Position numbers and translations under genes: made by a program
In this document: piece by piece, positions 11,935 to 22,603 of the stretch
Layout of the letters: every line of letters starts with the position of its first letter
Numbering within the stretch: the first letter of the stretch is position 1
The notes under the pieces: model-generated
Told to the model about the DNA's origin: nothing
What the model saw: the letters and a program-made list of their open reading frames with translations, nothing else
Databases searched by the model: none
Assembly (NCBI GenBank): GCA_023362775.1
Contig: JALMGJ010000004.1
Coordinates: 49,532,298-49,596,297 of the forward strand
DNA from: Charina bottae
Lineage: Eukaryota; Chordata; Lepidosauria; Squamata; Charinaidae
DNA: 64,000 bases
Reading direction: 5' to 3'

Positions 11935-12018
11935 GATGTGGAAATCATCCAGTATGAACCAACAGTATGACTCAATGATGAAAAAATGCTAATGCGGTCT
12001 TAGGCTGCTCAGCATATT
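11935..12018 (+). mobile_element. CR1-type LINE scrap
   Basis: The stretch around AAAAAATGCTAATGCGGTCT and the following TTAGGCTGC resembles a widespread reptilian CR1 segment (from memory). It is under 100 bp, so family assignment is tentative. Confidence 0.4.
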
Positions 12019-12115
12019 CTGAGATTTATTTATTTATTTATTTATTTATTTAATTTATATGACTCCCCACATGGGGAACTCTGGGCGGTTCACAATAAAT
12101 AATTAAAATAGGATC
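12019..12115 (-). mobile_element. L2/CR1-type LINE 3' tail with (TTTA)n
   Basis: Seven to eight TTTA units are followed by AATTTATATGACTCC and AACTCTGGGCGGTTCACAA. On the minus strand this is the familiar 3' end (CCGCCCAGAGTT ... ATAAATTAAATAAATAAA) also seen at 23540-23596, 30995-31045 and 59866-59953. Only the terminal part is present. Confidence 0.6.
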
Positions 12116-13370
12116 TAAAAATATATAAACCAACAATAATACAGAAGTATCACAGAAGTAACAAACTATTGTCAGGTAAAAAAAATATGCACAGATACAC
12201 ACTCAAATCCTGAACACTTGAGAGGGCATGTACCACCAATAAAGGCTGGGCCAACATGATAGATGCCATTATATTTTATTTTCTTTTTTTTAATAACTGA
12301 CAAAGCTATTCTGTGCTTATTAGATGGCATCTAGGTATGTTGTTCTAAGTATTATATTTTAAGGAAGCAGAAACTAAATAAAGCATGCTAGAAATGCTGA
12401 AATCCAGAAAGCAAGTCCAATAAAAATGGAGAACAGAATTGGGTAGGTTTCCTCCATTAATAATAAGTGTAACCAACTTTCACTAGAAAACAGGATTAGA
12501 ACCAATTAATGTACTTGCAAGAAAACATATTTTGGATAAATCCTAGAAACATTTTAACAGTAAGAGCTGTTCAAAAGAAGAACAAAGGTTTAAGATTTAC
12601 GTTTACTTTAAACTGCAGTACAGCTGTTTACTATGAGTGCTATACACTTTTAATAAATAATACCCTTTAATAAATCATACCCTGTAAACTTTTTTCCTTC
12701 AAGAGTCTGATTCTCCAGTCCAATGGAGCATTAAAATATAAGCAGCTTCAGCGTTCCTAAGAGAAAGCCTAAAACTCCAATTACCTTACAAAAGAGAGTC
12801 TGATCAGAAAACTCAAAAGAGATAAGTATTTTTTGTCTATAAGATTCTACTTTTTTCCAAACAATAACAGTAAGAATTAGAGTGCTTAATACCTTCCATC
12901 TCAAGGTGTCTTCCACCATCTAGTGACTTGGATGTTTTCTTATTTACTCTATTTCCTTCTGTTACACTGAGATCAGTTGTCATATCCATTATGAACCATG
13001 TGTTTTGAAATTGGGAGACCTATGTATGTCATAAGAAAGTTAATACCAAAAAATAAGTTTTAAAAATAAAGTGGCCACATAAGATCTTTTTACCAGTACC
13101 AAATAATCACCAATTTTCAAAAAGAAGAGTACAGATTTGTTTCATACCTACAGTACCTATGGAATCATTTCTTACCTAATAGTTGCAATCTAAATTATTA
13201 TTTTTTCTGAAAGATCAGGTCTAAGGCTTTTACCAAGTGCTATTATTAGAAACAAGAATTTAGCTGTAAACAGCCTCTAAAAGTTTGCAAAGGTAGTAGA
13301 GCTTGTGCGTCAACATTAATTCCCATTCACAGCAATGCTCACCTGGGATAGTCTTATATTTACCCAGCCT
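12116..13370. other. No gene seen
   Basis: AT-rich DNA without recognisable exons or repeats. It remains inside the presumed PNPLA4 first intron if the 25-kb promoter proposal is right. Confidence 0.35.
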
Positions 13371-13657
13371 AGGCCCAAACATATCTCTGGTTGTACGGAT
13401 CCATTTAGTTTTCACGGCAAGAATACTGGGGTGGGTTGCCGTTACCTTCCCCAGAGATCGTATTTAGTCTGGAAGGCAAAAGGAAGAGGGGCCGACCAAG
13501 GGAAAGATGGATGGATGATATTCTGGAGGTCACAGATTCAACTTTGGGGGAGCTGGGGGTGGCGATGGCCGACAGGAAGCTCTGGCGTGGGCTGGTCCAT
13601 GAAGTCACGAAGAGTCGGAAGCGACTGAATGAATAAACAACAACAGGCCCAAACATA
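13371..13657 (+). mobile_element. Short BovB insertion with inverted 5' part and 13-bp target duplication
   Basis: AGGCCCAAACATA occurs at 13371-13383 and 13645-13657. Between them, 13384-13470 is antisense BovB from the element's extreme 5' region (matching 63425-63513 read in the same direction). 13471-13644 is sense BovB 3' end encoding GKRKRGRPRERWMDDIL to RKRLNE and the GAATAAACAACAAC tail. About 2.7 kb of the element is missing between the two parts, which meet with a 2-bp TG overlap. Confidence 0.9.
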
Positions 13658-13749
13658 GAAGAAATGCCATCTGTTTGATGTAACATGGAAAAAAAGGGCC
13701 CTAATTACCTACCCAGAGCCTTCATACATGTAAATTCCATTAGGGACAA

Positions 13750-14060
13750 ATTGGTGCCTTGCAGTATTCCACATCATAACTGCCAATAGATTGAGAAACA
13801 GCAGGAGTAATGCTTTTCACTTCAAGCTCACAGAGACAATCCAGGGGTCCACAGAATCAATGGTATTAAAAGGCCCAGACTGATCAAAGAATAAACAGAC
13901 CTAGAACTCTTATCCTGTCCCTCATCCAATAAACATCATCTACCTTAAGGAAGTTGCCATCCCAACACCAAACTTGAGCCAATCTGGAATAGCTCCAGTT
14001 CATTGCTGTTCTCTAGGAATGTTCAGAATTGTGCTGCCACCACACTCTCAAGTACCTACT
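13750..14060 (-). mobile_element. Decayed LINE-derived segment, family unresolved
   Basis: The run from about 13780 (CAGAGACAATCCAGGGGTCC) through CTGTCCCTCATCCAATAAAC to GCTGCCACCACACTCTCAAG resembles an antisense segment of a LINE common in lizard genomes, recalled from memory. There is no readable frame and no clear end. A similar but weaker resemblance is seen at about 30400-30620. Confidence 0.4.
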
Positions 14061-14823
14061 CCGAAATACATTATTTATAGTCAAGCAACAGTTTATTCTA
14101 AACTTCTGCATTCAGGGAATATTTTTTAAGGAATTGTAGTTGGGCCACTATATTTGGAAGTGACAAAGTAATTAACTCATGGACCTGTTTAGCTAAAGAT
14201 AGGAAAGGCTATTCCTCCCCAACTAAAAAAGCCATGATAGGCAATGATCCAGAGGATACATGCTCTGCTATGTGTCCTTATATAGACTAAGGCAGCATAA
14301 ACAGAGACCAACTCCATGAAAGACACCATACAGCAAAAACTATTCTGACAATCAAACATTTAAGCTTTAAGCTCTTTTTCATTTCCATGTGCCTATGAGG
14401 TGCTTCCCCCAAATGAAAACATGGGTTTCAAATAATGTTCTTATAATTCAACCTCTAGAAAAGTAGGTTTCACACAAATGATAATATATAAATTAATGAA
14501 AATATAAATTCCCCCTTCCTACAGGGCTCCTTGGGTAACATGTATTCAAAAACTAAATGCATGCACTTATTAGGCCCCATTTTGGGGGGTAAAGGCTTAA
14601 AAAAAAAGCCCTCAAGAGGTAATAAATTTAACACGGCATTCAGAATTGGTAGAATATTTGGCAGCCTAATAATTGAATATTCCTATTCTTTCACATGAAG
14701 ATAAAGGTAGGAATGAATAAATACTTACACTGCATGTGGATAAAAGATGGAGAGCTTGTAAAACAGAACACTGATCAGAATTTTCAAAACTCTTGGCTCT
14801 ACATAGAGAATTGTGCAGTCCAT
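14061..14823. other. No gene seen
   Basis: AT-rich DNA leading up to the copia insertion site. No exon or repeat was recognised. Confidence 0.35.
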
Positions 14824-14828
14824 GTTGC

Positions 14829-15625
14829 TGATGGGGTATATGCTGGCTTAAAGGGGAAAAACCCGAGGCTTGAGAATAAACAGACAAGAATGCAGCTTCT
14901 TAGGGCCAACAGTGTTTACTGTTTAGCATAGGGCAATAATGCAGATACAATTACATTATCGCAAATATGAAAAAGATGAATATACAGGATACATCATTGT
15001 AAAAGGAAAACAAAACTAGAACTTATAAGCAGAGTTCCGTGTATTGATCCCAGGGCCAGAGTTCCTGCCATGGCCTATACCCAAAGCCAGGCATAGCTCA
15101 CTCTGCCCAGTCCACGGGAAGTGAACACGTGAAGAACTACATGGCTAAGAGACACTAGAAATCAAGAAGACTTAGAACACCATTTTGCATGGTTGTATAT
15201 TCAGACCTTCTAGCTTTCTGATTGGCTGGATGTTAGCTGTGACACACACACTAGGCCTCAAAGCATTAGGCCTAGAGCACATAGCATGACCTGCTATTGG
15301 TTAGCAGTGCTGCATCTACGCACTGAGTTCCCCCCTCCTCCTTGCTCGGGGGGGGGCCTTGGCAAGTCTTCCCACGGAAGGACATCAGGAGGATATCTTC
15401 TCATGGGAAGATTTCCATTGCTAGCCATAATATGGTACCTTCTCGCTCCTTATCTCATGAGGACGTAAACAACGCCAAGGCTTCTCTGTTGTCCAGCCAC
15501 CTGGCATTCACGTCATCGTGAGAATGCTTTGCTTTGCTTTGTAAAAGATGCAATTTGCCAAAACACTTTTGCATTGAAAAGAAATCCAATTTCCAATTTC
15601 ATATAACCCAATAAGAAATCTGACA
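14829..15625 (-). repeat. 3' LTR of the copia element
   Basis: 797 bp, beginning TGATGGGGTATATGC and ending AATCTGACA on the plus strand. Adjacent on the inner side is GTGAAGGGG (minus strand), a weak polypurine tract. Compared by eye with the other LTR, the only difference I find is in the run of G after CTTGCTC (nine G then CC here, ten G then C in the other). The minus strand carries CCAAT boxes, a GATGACGTGA motif and a CTTATAAG TATA-like motif. Confidence 0.93.
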
Positions 15626-16549
15626 CCCCTTCACATTGGATTTCGACACAATGCAAAAAATGATGGAAGTTGTTCAAAGCTTTAAAATACATTTGTACAG
15701 AAACAGAAACAACAAAGGTTAATACATGTAATAATTACACTATTCAAGTTACAGTTTTTACAACCAATAGTATCAACACTAGAAAATGGTTTAAAAACAC
15801 TTGTTACACATATGTATAATGCACAATATACATTTCATGCAATGTTTTATTCAGATACATACAAATACATAATAATACAACTTATGCAGGAACAGAAACA
15901 GTACAGAGAAACAGAAAAACATTGCCCGCAAATGTTCTGTCCCCTCCTTTGCAAAAAATCGCAGCCAGCATATATAAGGAATTCCAATCCTGCTAGCTGG
16001 TAGAAGCAAAGGAATGTTTTGATTTTCAGGACTTTTTCAACCCTTTGCAAGCCTCACAGAGATGGCTACACCATTTTTCAGGCTTGGTACCCTACTTGGG
16101 CAAAGCTAATTCAGGGCATGTCCACTGCGTTACTGCAGAGTGATATACTGTACAACAAATTAAGGATAAACTTTCCTTTACACAAATGACACTCTGTAAC
16201 ACTCTGTCATTTGACACTCTCAAGAACTATCTCTGTTCTGGGCTCTTGTAACTTCAACACCAGGATAAATGTTTGAATTTGTGCCTTACTCCTTCAGCTG
16301 GCAATTCTATTTTAGCTGACTGACAAATTCTTATTCAAGGTGGAAAACTTCAGTTTCTAAGCAGAAAACAACTCACATAAGTACGAAGTCCTACACAAAC
16401 TTCTACACTTTCTTATGTACAACAGAAAACAGCACGTGACTGTTCTCACATCCCAGTTAGCATCTGCACCATGCTATCAATGACTGGCCTGCTTTAAAAT
16501 CCATAAAGCACCCTGTGAAGTCAATGAATTGTTTGGGAACTGCCACACA

Positions 16550-16640
16550 TGCAGAGCCAAAACGCTTGCCTTACACACACTGTTTCAGGGAGATCTACAT
16601 TCAGATATGCTGTGCCAACATCACAATATGTAAATGGACA
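16550..16640 (-). pseudogene. Copia reverse transcriptase fragment
   Basis: The minus strand reads YCDVGTAYLNVDLPETVCVR, matching the copia RT motif whose consensus is D-V-K-T-A-F-L-N-G-D-L with acidic residues after it. The aspartate of this motif is one of the catalytic carboxylates in active copies. Further on, LYGF resembles the LYGLKQ box after a stop. No intact RT frame surrounds it. Confidence 0.7.
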
Positions 16641-17824
16641 CCTGTTTCCACGCTACGCAACCAGAAAACACACCACACGTAAATATTCTGGCCTAGCTGT
16701 GGGTGCATACACTAGATCCACAGTTCACAAACTCCTTTTGTGCAACAAATCCCTGGGCAACACTGGCTTCACACTGCAGAGTATTATCAGGAAGAAATGT
16801 CGTTCTGAACACTCATCTGGAACCTACAGCTTACTAAAACAAAGGATAGGTTGGTTACTGTTAACACTTCACCAAAACTCAAACTGACTATCCACAGCTG
16901 TGTTCCAACGTTCTCCCTGCCTCTCAAAGGCAGGAGCAACACATCTAGCAAAGACTGGGTTTTCTCAGGTAACTTGACACACTGTCACCTGCTAAATCAC
17001 AGATCTGTCAGGCTTCACACCCTGGAATAAGAGGACCCATGAGGAATGACCACTGTACATCCTCATCACTGTCTCTTTCCTAATACCTGACTCCCCCTCC
17101 AGGCCCTGCAACTGCTCAGGTGAAATTTCCACTCCTTCACCTGAGGGGCCCTTTTCACACTCGGAGACTAGGGAACAGAAGAAACCTGAACTGGTTTTTG
17201 CCCATCTACTGAACCATGGACAGTGGGTTTACACTAGCAATGCAACAACACTTCTGCAACCTTAGCATACAACCTTTTCCAACCAGTAGGCTGCTTAAAC
17301 ATAAAGCACTTCTGGAGATTTGGATTTGACCATGGCTTAATGAAACACCAATAAGCCTTGGATTTTTAATCAACAACCAACAACCAACAACCTGAAGCAC
17401 TCTGCTTCCTTGGTTCTTCCTTCTCTGTGACCTGGGGTTGTGAACACATGCAAATGTTTCACAGACATGCAGGCACTTCAGTGAAGGGCGCTTGCCATAC
17501 CAAAGAAAAACAACTTCTTTTTATAGTTGAATTCTACTACCTGGTTAGTTAGAAACACACACTGCAATCAAGGCAGCCTCTCCCCAGACGTGGGATGGCA
17601 CCTGAGCAACTAACAGCAGGCTATTTTTTAATGGTATTCACAACACCAACACTCGGCTAGAATTCCAACATTGGCAAGTCTTTGAGAGAATACTTTCCTA
17701 CAAAGCCAATTCTGGAACAAATGGCTCAGGAACACTCCATTACAATCTGACTGAAACTGACCATATTTTCATCCTACTATTGCTACATACACTTCAAAGC
17801 GAGCACAGACCTTCGCTTTAGACT

Positions 17825-18091
17825 TCAACAAGTAGCAACAACACAAGCAGGTATGATCATCAACCAGAAGGAACATGAAACTCGCACCCCACCATTACTT
17901 GGGACATGGGGGCTAACTAGGTCTCTATGAACCAACTGAAATGGTCTAGTTAACACTCTGTCACTTTGCCTAGCAACAGACACAGTTCTGATTTTTTTAG
18001 ATTGTTTACACACAACACAATCAAGAAACTTTGCACATTTCCTGGGTTCTAACTCAGAATGCATTTGGCTATCTGAGACACACTCTCCCAT
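17825..18091 (-). pseudogene. Copia integrase N-terminal fragment
   Basis: An 88-codon frame carries CxxC (CVVCKQSKK) of the zinc-binding region, then RPFQLVHRDLVSPHVPSNGG. That matches the copia integrase stretch usually reading RPLELVHSDLCGP, whose Asp is the first catalytic carboxylate. The rest of the integrase is broken by stops. Confidence 0.8.
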
Positions 18092-19114
18092 CCCAGGATA
18101 CCCCAGTACTTTGTGAAAACTTTATGGATGCATTTATGATGTGGGGAACATTAAACACACAATGTCCTGTCCACACAATCTCCACAGCATCTCACACACT
18201 TAGATGTTACAGGTTTGTCTCTAACACACTCAGCCTCAACACAAGCAGTTTCATATCGCAATGAAACATTCAGCACCAAGTATACTCAGACTTGACCAGG
18301 GCTGGAACACTGAGGAGAGAAAAAACAAGTGTACACATACACATTCTTACACAGAGATATCAGCTAAAATTACTTGCTGAACTCAAGGCTGAAATTTGTA
18401 ACAATAACCGTCCATGTTTACAAACTTTACAGCAGCCGAATTCAAAAACAGAGTCTCTGTAGAAATGCTTACACAACAGCAGCCGGTAGAGTAGAAAACT
18501 CGGATTCGTTGTTCAGCTGACTCCTGGTATCTGGCGTCCCCTCCCTTCGTAAACCAGGCCTCTTGCATCCGCTGGACGACACGACAGGGAAGAGCCTTGT
18601 AGAATCACAGCAAACCACGGCAAATGTAAATTCCATCCCAGGTTTTACTTCAGCTGGAACACTCTGTTCTGCAACAGCAACAGACGGCTCCTGGAAGTGG
18701 CTTGTACAATAATCCACAGCAAATAATCTCGACCAGTAACTCAAAACTGCTGTCCAGGCTTGACAAAAATCACGCACGCTTTTTCACAGTGCCAGAAAAA
18801 TATGCCTTCTTGTTCAAATGCAGCAAACGAAGTCTTGAACTCACCAAGGTGGGTTATCACAGTCTCACCGGTTGCAGCTTCAAACCATAAAGCTGTCTTA
18901 GTAGACCACCAAGGGCAACAGAGCTCCACTGTGTATCAAAGGCTCCATCAGCTCTCAGCTCCCATTTCTCAGTCCTGAAGTAGCTGATATAATTCCATTC
19001 AGAGGAGTTGAGTCCCAAAAGCAAAAACGCCATAAGCACAGTCCAAACATGCTTGCACTTCTTCAGAGAGAACCCTCTGAATCCTCCAGGGATCTCTGGA
19101 AGTGGATTTGCCAC

Positions 19115-19231
19115 TTACTGCCACAACTCTTCTTCTTGCAAAAAGAATGATTCCATCTCCACACACCAGGTCAGATAGTTTGTGCCATCTAAAGCCTCAA
19201 ACGGCAGACTGACCAGACACTGTTCAGCCAT
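19115..19231 (-). pseudogene. Copia Gag N-terminal fragment
   Basis: From the ATG at 19229-19231 the frame reads MAEQCLVSLPFEALDGTNYL, then TWCVEMESFFLQEEELWQ and a stop. The pattern L-x-G-x-N-Y ... W ... M-E-x-x-L ... L-W is the classic start of Ty1/copia Gag. It ends after 38 codons, so no functional capsid protein can be made from this copy. Confidence 0.85.
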
Positions 19232-19335
19232 TGCTGACCACTCAAAGAAAACATGTTTATTCTGAAAACAGCCTCTAAAAACAAACTCCCTTTCACAGCC
19301 AGGTCCAATGCAGCAAAGAAAACGCAAATTTCTCT

Positions 19336-19349
19336 CTGGGCCCATAACC
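19336..19349 (-). promoter_or_regulatory. Primer-binding site for half initiator tRNA-Met
   Basis: Immediately inside the 5' LTR, the minus strand reads GGTTATGGGCCCAG. This is the exact complement of CTGGGCCCATAACC, the anticodon-arm sequence of animal initiator tRNA-Met. Drosophila copia is primed the same way, by a tRNA fragment cleaved in the anticodon loop rather than by the tRNA 3' end. The 0-nt spacing from the LTR and the 14-nt match make chance unlikely. Confidence 0.88.
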
Positions 19350-20146
19350 TGATGGGGTATATGCTGGCTTAAAGGGGAAAAACCCGAGGCTTGAGAATAA
19401 ACAGACAAGAATGCAGCTTCTTAGGGCCAACAGTGTTTACTGTTTAGCATAGGGCAATAATGCAGATACAATTACATTATCGCAAATATGAAAAAGATGA
19501 ATATACAGGATACATCATTGTAAAAGGAAAACAAAACTAGAACTTATAAGCAGAGTTCCGTGTATTGATCCCAGGGCCAGAGTTCCTGCCATGGCCTATA
19601 CCCAAAGCCAGGCATAGCTCACTCTGCCCAGTCCACGGGAAGTGAACACGTGAAGAACTACATGGCTAAGAGACACTAGAAATCAAGAAGACTTAGAACA
19701 CCATTTTGCATGGTTGTATATTCAGACCTTCTAGCTTTCTGATTGGCTGGATGTTAGCTGTGACACACACACTAGGCCTCAAAGCATTAGGCCTAGAGCA
19801 CATAGCATGACCTGCTATTGGTTAGCAGTGCTGCATCTACGCACTGAGTTCCCCCCTCCTCCTTGCTCGGGGGGGGGGCTTGGCAAGTCTTCCCACGGAA
19901 GGACATCAGGAGGATATCTTCTCATGGGAAGATTTCCATTGCTAGCCATAATATGGTACCTTCTCGCTCCTTATCTCATGAGGACGTAAACAACGCCAAG
20001 GCTTCTCTGTTGTCCAGCCACCTGGCATTCACGTCATCGTGAGAATGCTTTGCTTTGCTTTGTAAAAGATGCAATTTGCCAAAACACTTTTGCATTGAAA
20101 AGAAATCCAATTTCCAATTTCATATAACCCAATAAGAAATCTGACA
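19350..20146 (-). repeat. 5' LTR of the copia element
   Basis: 797 bp, the same as the LTR at 14829-15625 apart from one visible base difference. In element orientation it starts TGTCAGATTTC and ends CCCCATCA, directly before the primer-binding site. It would hold the element's promoter; CCAAT and TTATAAG motifs are present. Confidence 0.93.
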
Positions 20147-20151
20147 GTTGC

Positions 20152-20847
20152 TTCAACTGCAGCCACTTTCTTGGGGATCTATATATCCTCTTGGTAGCCC
20201 ACATGCCTTTAAATTCAGATAATAAGTTGAGCTTAAAGAACATTCATCTTGCTGCCCATAAAGAAAAAAAAACGAGGCAATTAAAGGATTATCAGGTAAT
20301 GCTATTTAGGAAGAATACAAATATGAGGTTCTTGATATTTCCTGGTATTTATATTTCCTTAAACAACAAATGGTTGTCAAGATGTTGCAAATTAGTAAAC
20401 TAATTGTGAAAGAAAATCAATATGAAAGACAGCAGATATACTGTACATTAAGAGTTCTAAAATCAGAAGATCCAAGCCTCCTTAGGATGACTCAAGTATG
20501 ACTCTGTTTTAAGAAACCCTTATTACATGTAAGATTCAACCTGTGCCTTACAGCTACAAGTTGCACATGCATGAAAACAAGATGTTTTTAAAAAGCTGAT
20601 AAAATCAAGCTCCAAGTATCACTATTAGCTTAATGCAATAAATATTCCAGCCATTCCAATATTAGAGTTTTAAATAAAAAGAGGCTTTGTAGGAATTGTA
20701 CCATTTCTCATACCATGAGAAGACAAAAGTCCTTCATCCAAACAGAGTAACAATAGTTAGAAAGTGAAAAGCAATACAGTATTTTCTTTCTTGAAACATG
20801 CACACCAAGTAATTGCGGGATCCACCATGGAGAGGGTATCTACAGTA

Positions 20848-20894
<47 letters not shown>

Positions 20895-21488
20895 CAAAAT
20901 GACAATTTTGTTAATTGATTTTGACACAGCAGAAATGCAATAAATTAAAAAATATATATTGCTGCCCTTGCCTTCCTCTAAGGAAAGCAAAGTATTGTTG
21001 CAATTCATTATTCAGTAAGTCAAAGGGGGAAAAAATCCAAGTACCATCTCATAAACTTCATGGCTGAGAATCATGAATATTAATAAATGCATAAACTGCA
21101 TTCCAACCTGTATCTTCTCTGAAGTAAGTCTCACAGAGTTTAACAGATCTTACTCTCAAAGAAGCATACAAATAAATATTAAAGAATATAGGAAGGCTAT
21201 TTCCATATCCTTAACAATCAGTGCAATTCAGTTCCATGAACTTTCTATGGATCATATGTTCCACTTTAAAAATCAGAATTATTGCCAGTAACAACATATC
21301 TAATAAGGTTGGTAATGCCTATTTATACTTTCGATACCTAGTGTATGTTTAATAATGTTATATTAAGCTTTCATAACTCCAGGCTGCCTTTTCTCCCAGC
21401 CAACCCCCTTCCATCGACTGCTTATCAAGCAAAACATTAACATGAGAGGTTCTTAAGAATCTATCAGATTCCTGCTTCTTGCAGTTTT
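20152..21488. other. No gene seen; contains a (TTA)n microsatellite
   Basis: A TTA/ATT tract of about 15 units lies at 20849-20893. The remainder is AT-rich unique or decayed DNA with no recognised exon. Confidence 0.4.
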
Positions 21489-22365
21489 TTACACCTAATA
21501 CTCCTTCCTCCCACAACAACCCTGTGAGGTAAGTTGGGCTGAGAGTGTGTGACTGGCCCAAGGTCACCCAGCCGGCTTTCATGCCTAAGGCGGGACTAGA
21601 ACTCTCAGTCTCCTGGTTTCCTATTGGCTCCTTCCCAAGGCTGAGAGAGAGTGACTGGCCCAAGGTCACCCAGCCGGCTTTCATGCCTAAGGCGGGACTA
21701 GAACTCTCAGTCTCCTGGTTTCCTATTGGCTCCTTCCCAAGGCTGAGAGAGAGTGACTGGCCCAAGGTCACCCAGCCGGCTTTCATGCCTAAGGCATGAC
21801 TAGAACTCTCAGTCTCCTGGTTTCCTATTGGCTCCTTCCCAAGGCTGAGAGTGTGACTGGCCCAAGGTCACCCAGCCGGCTTTCATGCCTAAGGCGGGAC
21901 TAGAACTCTCAGTCTCCTGGTTTCCTATTGGCTCCTTCCCAAGGCTGAGAGAGAGTGACTGGCCCAAGGTGACCCAGCCGGCTTTCATGCCTAAGGAATG
22001 ACTAGAACTCTCAGTCTCCTGGTTTCCTATTGGCTCCTTCCCAAGGCTGAGAGAGAGTGACTGGCCCAAGGTCACCCAGCCGGCTTTCATGCCTAAGAAT
22101 GACTAGAACTCTCAGTCTCCTGGTTTCCTATTGGCTCCTTCCCAAGGCTGAGAGAGTGTGACTGGCCCAAGGTCACCCAGCCGGCTTTCATGCCTAAGGC
22201 GTGACTAGAACTCTCAGTCTCCTGGTTTCCTATTGGCTCCTTCCCAAGGCTGAGAGAGAGTGACTGGCCCAAGGTCACCCAGCCGGCTTTCATGCCTAAG
22301 GCATGACTAGAACTCTCAGTCTCCTGGTTTCTAGCCCAGCACCTTAACCACTAGACCAAACTGAA
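21489..22365 (-). repeat. MIR-like SINE expanded into a 102-bp tandem array (8 units)
   Basis: The ends are those of the MIR-like SINE seen at 27890, 46103 and 57218 (minus strand: AGTTTGGTCTAGTGGTTAAG at the right end, GTTGTGGGAGGAAGGAGTAT near the left). The middle repeats a segment containing GACTGGCCCAAGGTCACCCA eight times (starting near 21550, 21653, 21756, 21855, 21958, 22059, 22158 and 22261). A non-SINE linker TTTCCTATTGGCTCCTTCCC separates units. Most units are about 102 bp, a multiple of three, so long repetitive open frames appear on both strands; these are not genes. Confidence 0.9.
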
Positions 22366-22558
22366 AAATATGCCTATTATTTATTCATTCTTGCCTTCTC
22401 ACTACTAGCTCATCCTCCTACTTTTTTCCCCCGTTACATCTTTATTAGTAGGTATATTCCCAGTTTTATTAATTTGAAATTTGCATATCTCTATTCTGTT
22501 TTATAGCTATGAACAAATCTATCCAAGAATTATAAATTAATTTAATTTATATAAATTA

Positions 22559-22603
22559 AATAATAATAATAATAATAATAATAACAACAACAACAACAAC
22601 AAC
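22559..22603. repeat. (TAA)n(CAA)n microsatellite
   Basis: About ten AAT units pass into six to seven ACA/CAA units just ahead of the L2 fragment. Confidence 0.9.

Larger units (their letters stand above)
14824..20151 (-). mobile_element. Complete Ty1/copia LTR retrotransposon, non-autonomous
   Basis: Two 797-bp direct repeats (14829-15625 and 19350-20146), each TG...CA, bound a 3.7-kb interior, and the whole is flanked by the 5-bp duplication GTTGC (14824-14828 and 20147-20151). Orientation is minus: the primer-binding site sits next to the right-hand LTR at 19336-19349, and gag, integrase and reverse transcriptase remnants follow in that order (Gag at 19.2 kb, IN at 18.0 kb, RT at 16.6 kb). 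This is the copia order, with IN before RT. The interior is short for a full gag-pol and full of stops, yet the LTRs are almost identical. Confidence 0.93.

Noticed and set aside
14666..14931. Open frame crossing the left edge of the copia element
   Set aside because: It joins flanking DNA to LTR sequence and shares its start with 19115-19408 only because both begin in the LTR.
15286..15468. 60-codon frame repeated identically at 19807-19989
   Set aside because: It lies in the two copia LTRs, which are noncoding; the identity reflects LTR identity.
21358..22293. Repetitive proteins with a 34-residue period
   Set aside because: A by-product of 102-bp SINE-derived tandem units. Frames are open on both strands and there is no start context or domain.
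21540..22340. Regularly spaced repeats resembling a CRISPR array
   Set aside because: The units are contiguous 102-bp repeats without unique spacers, inside a SINE of a vertebrate genome.
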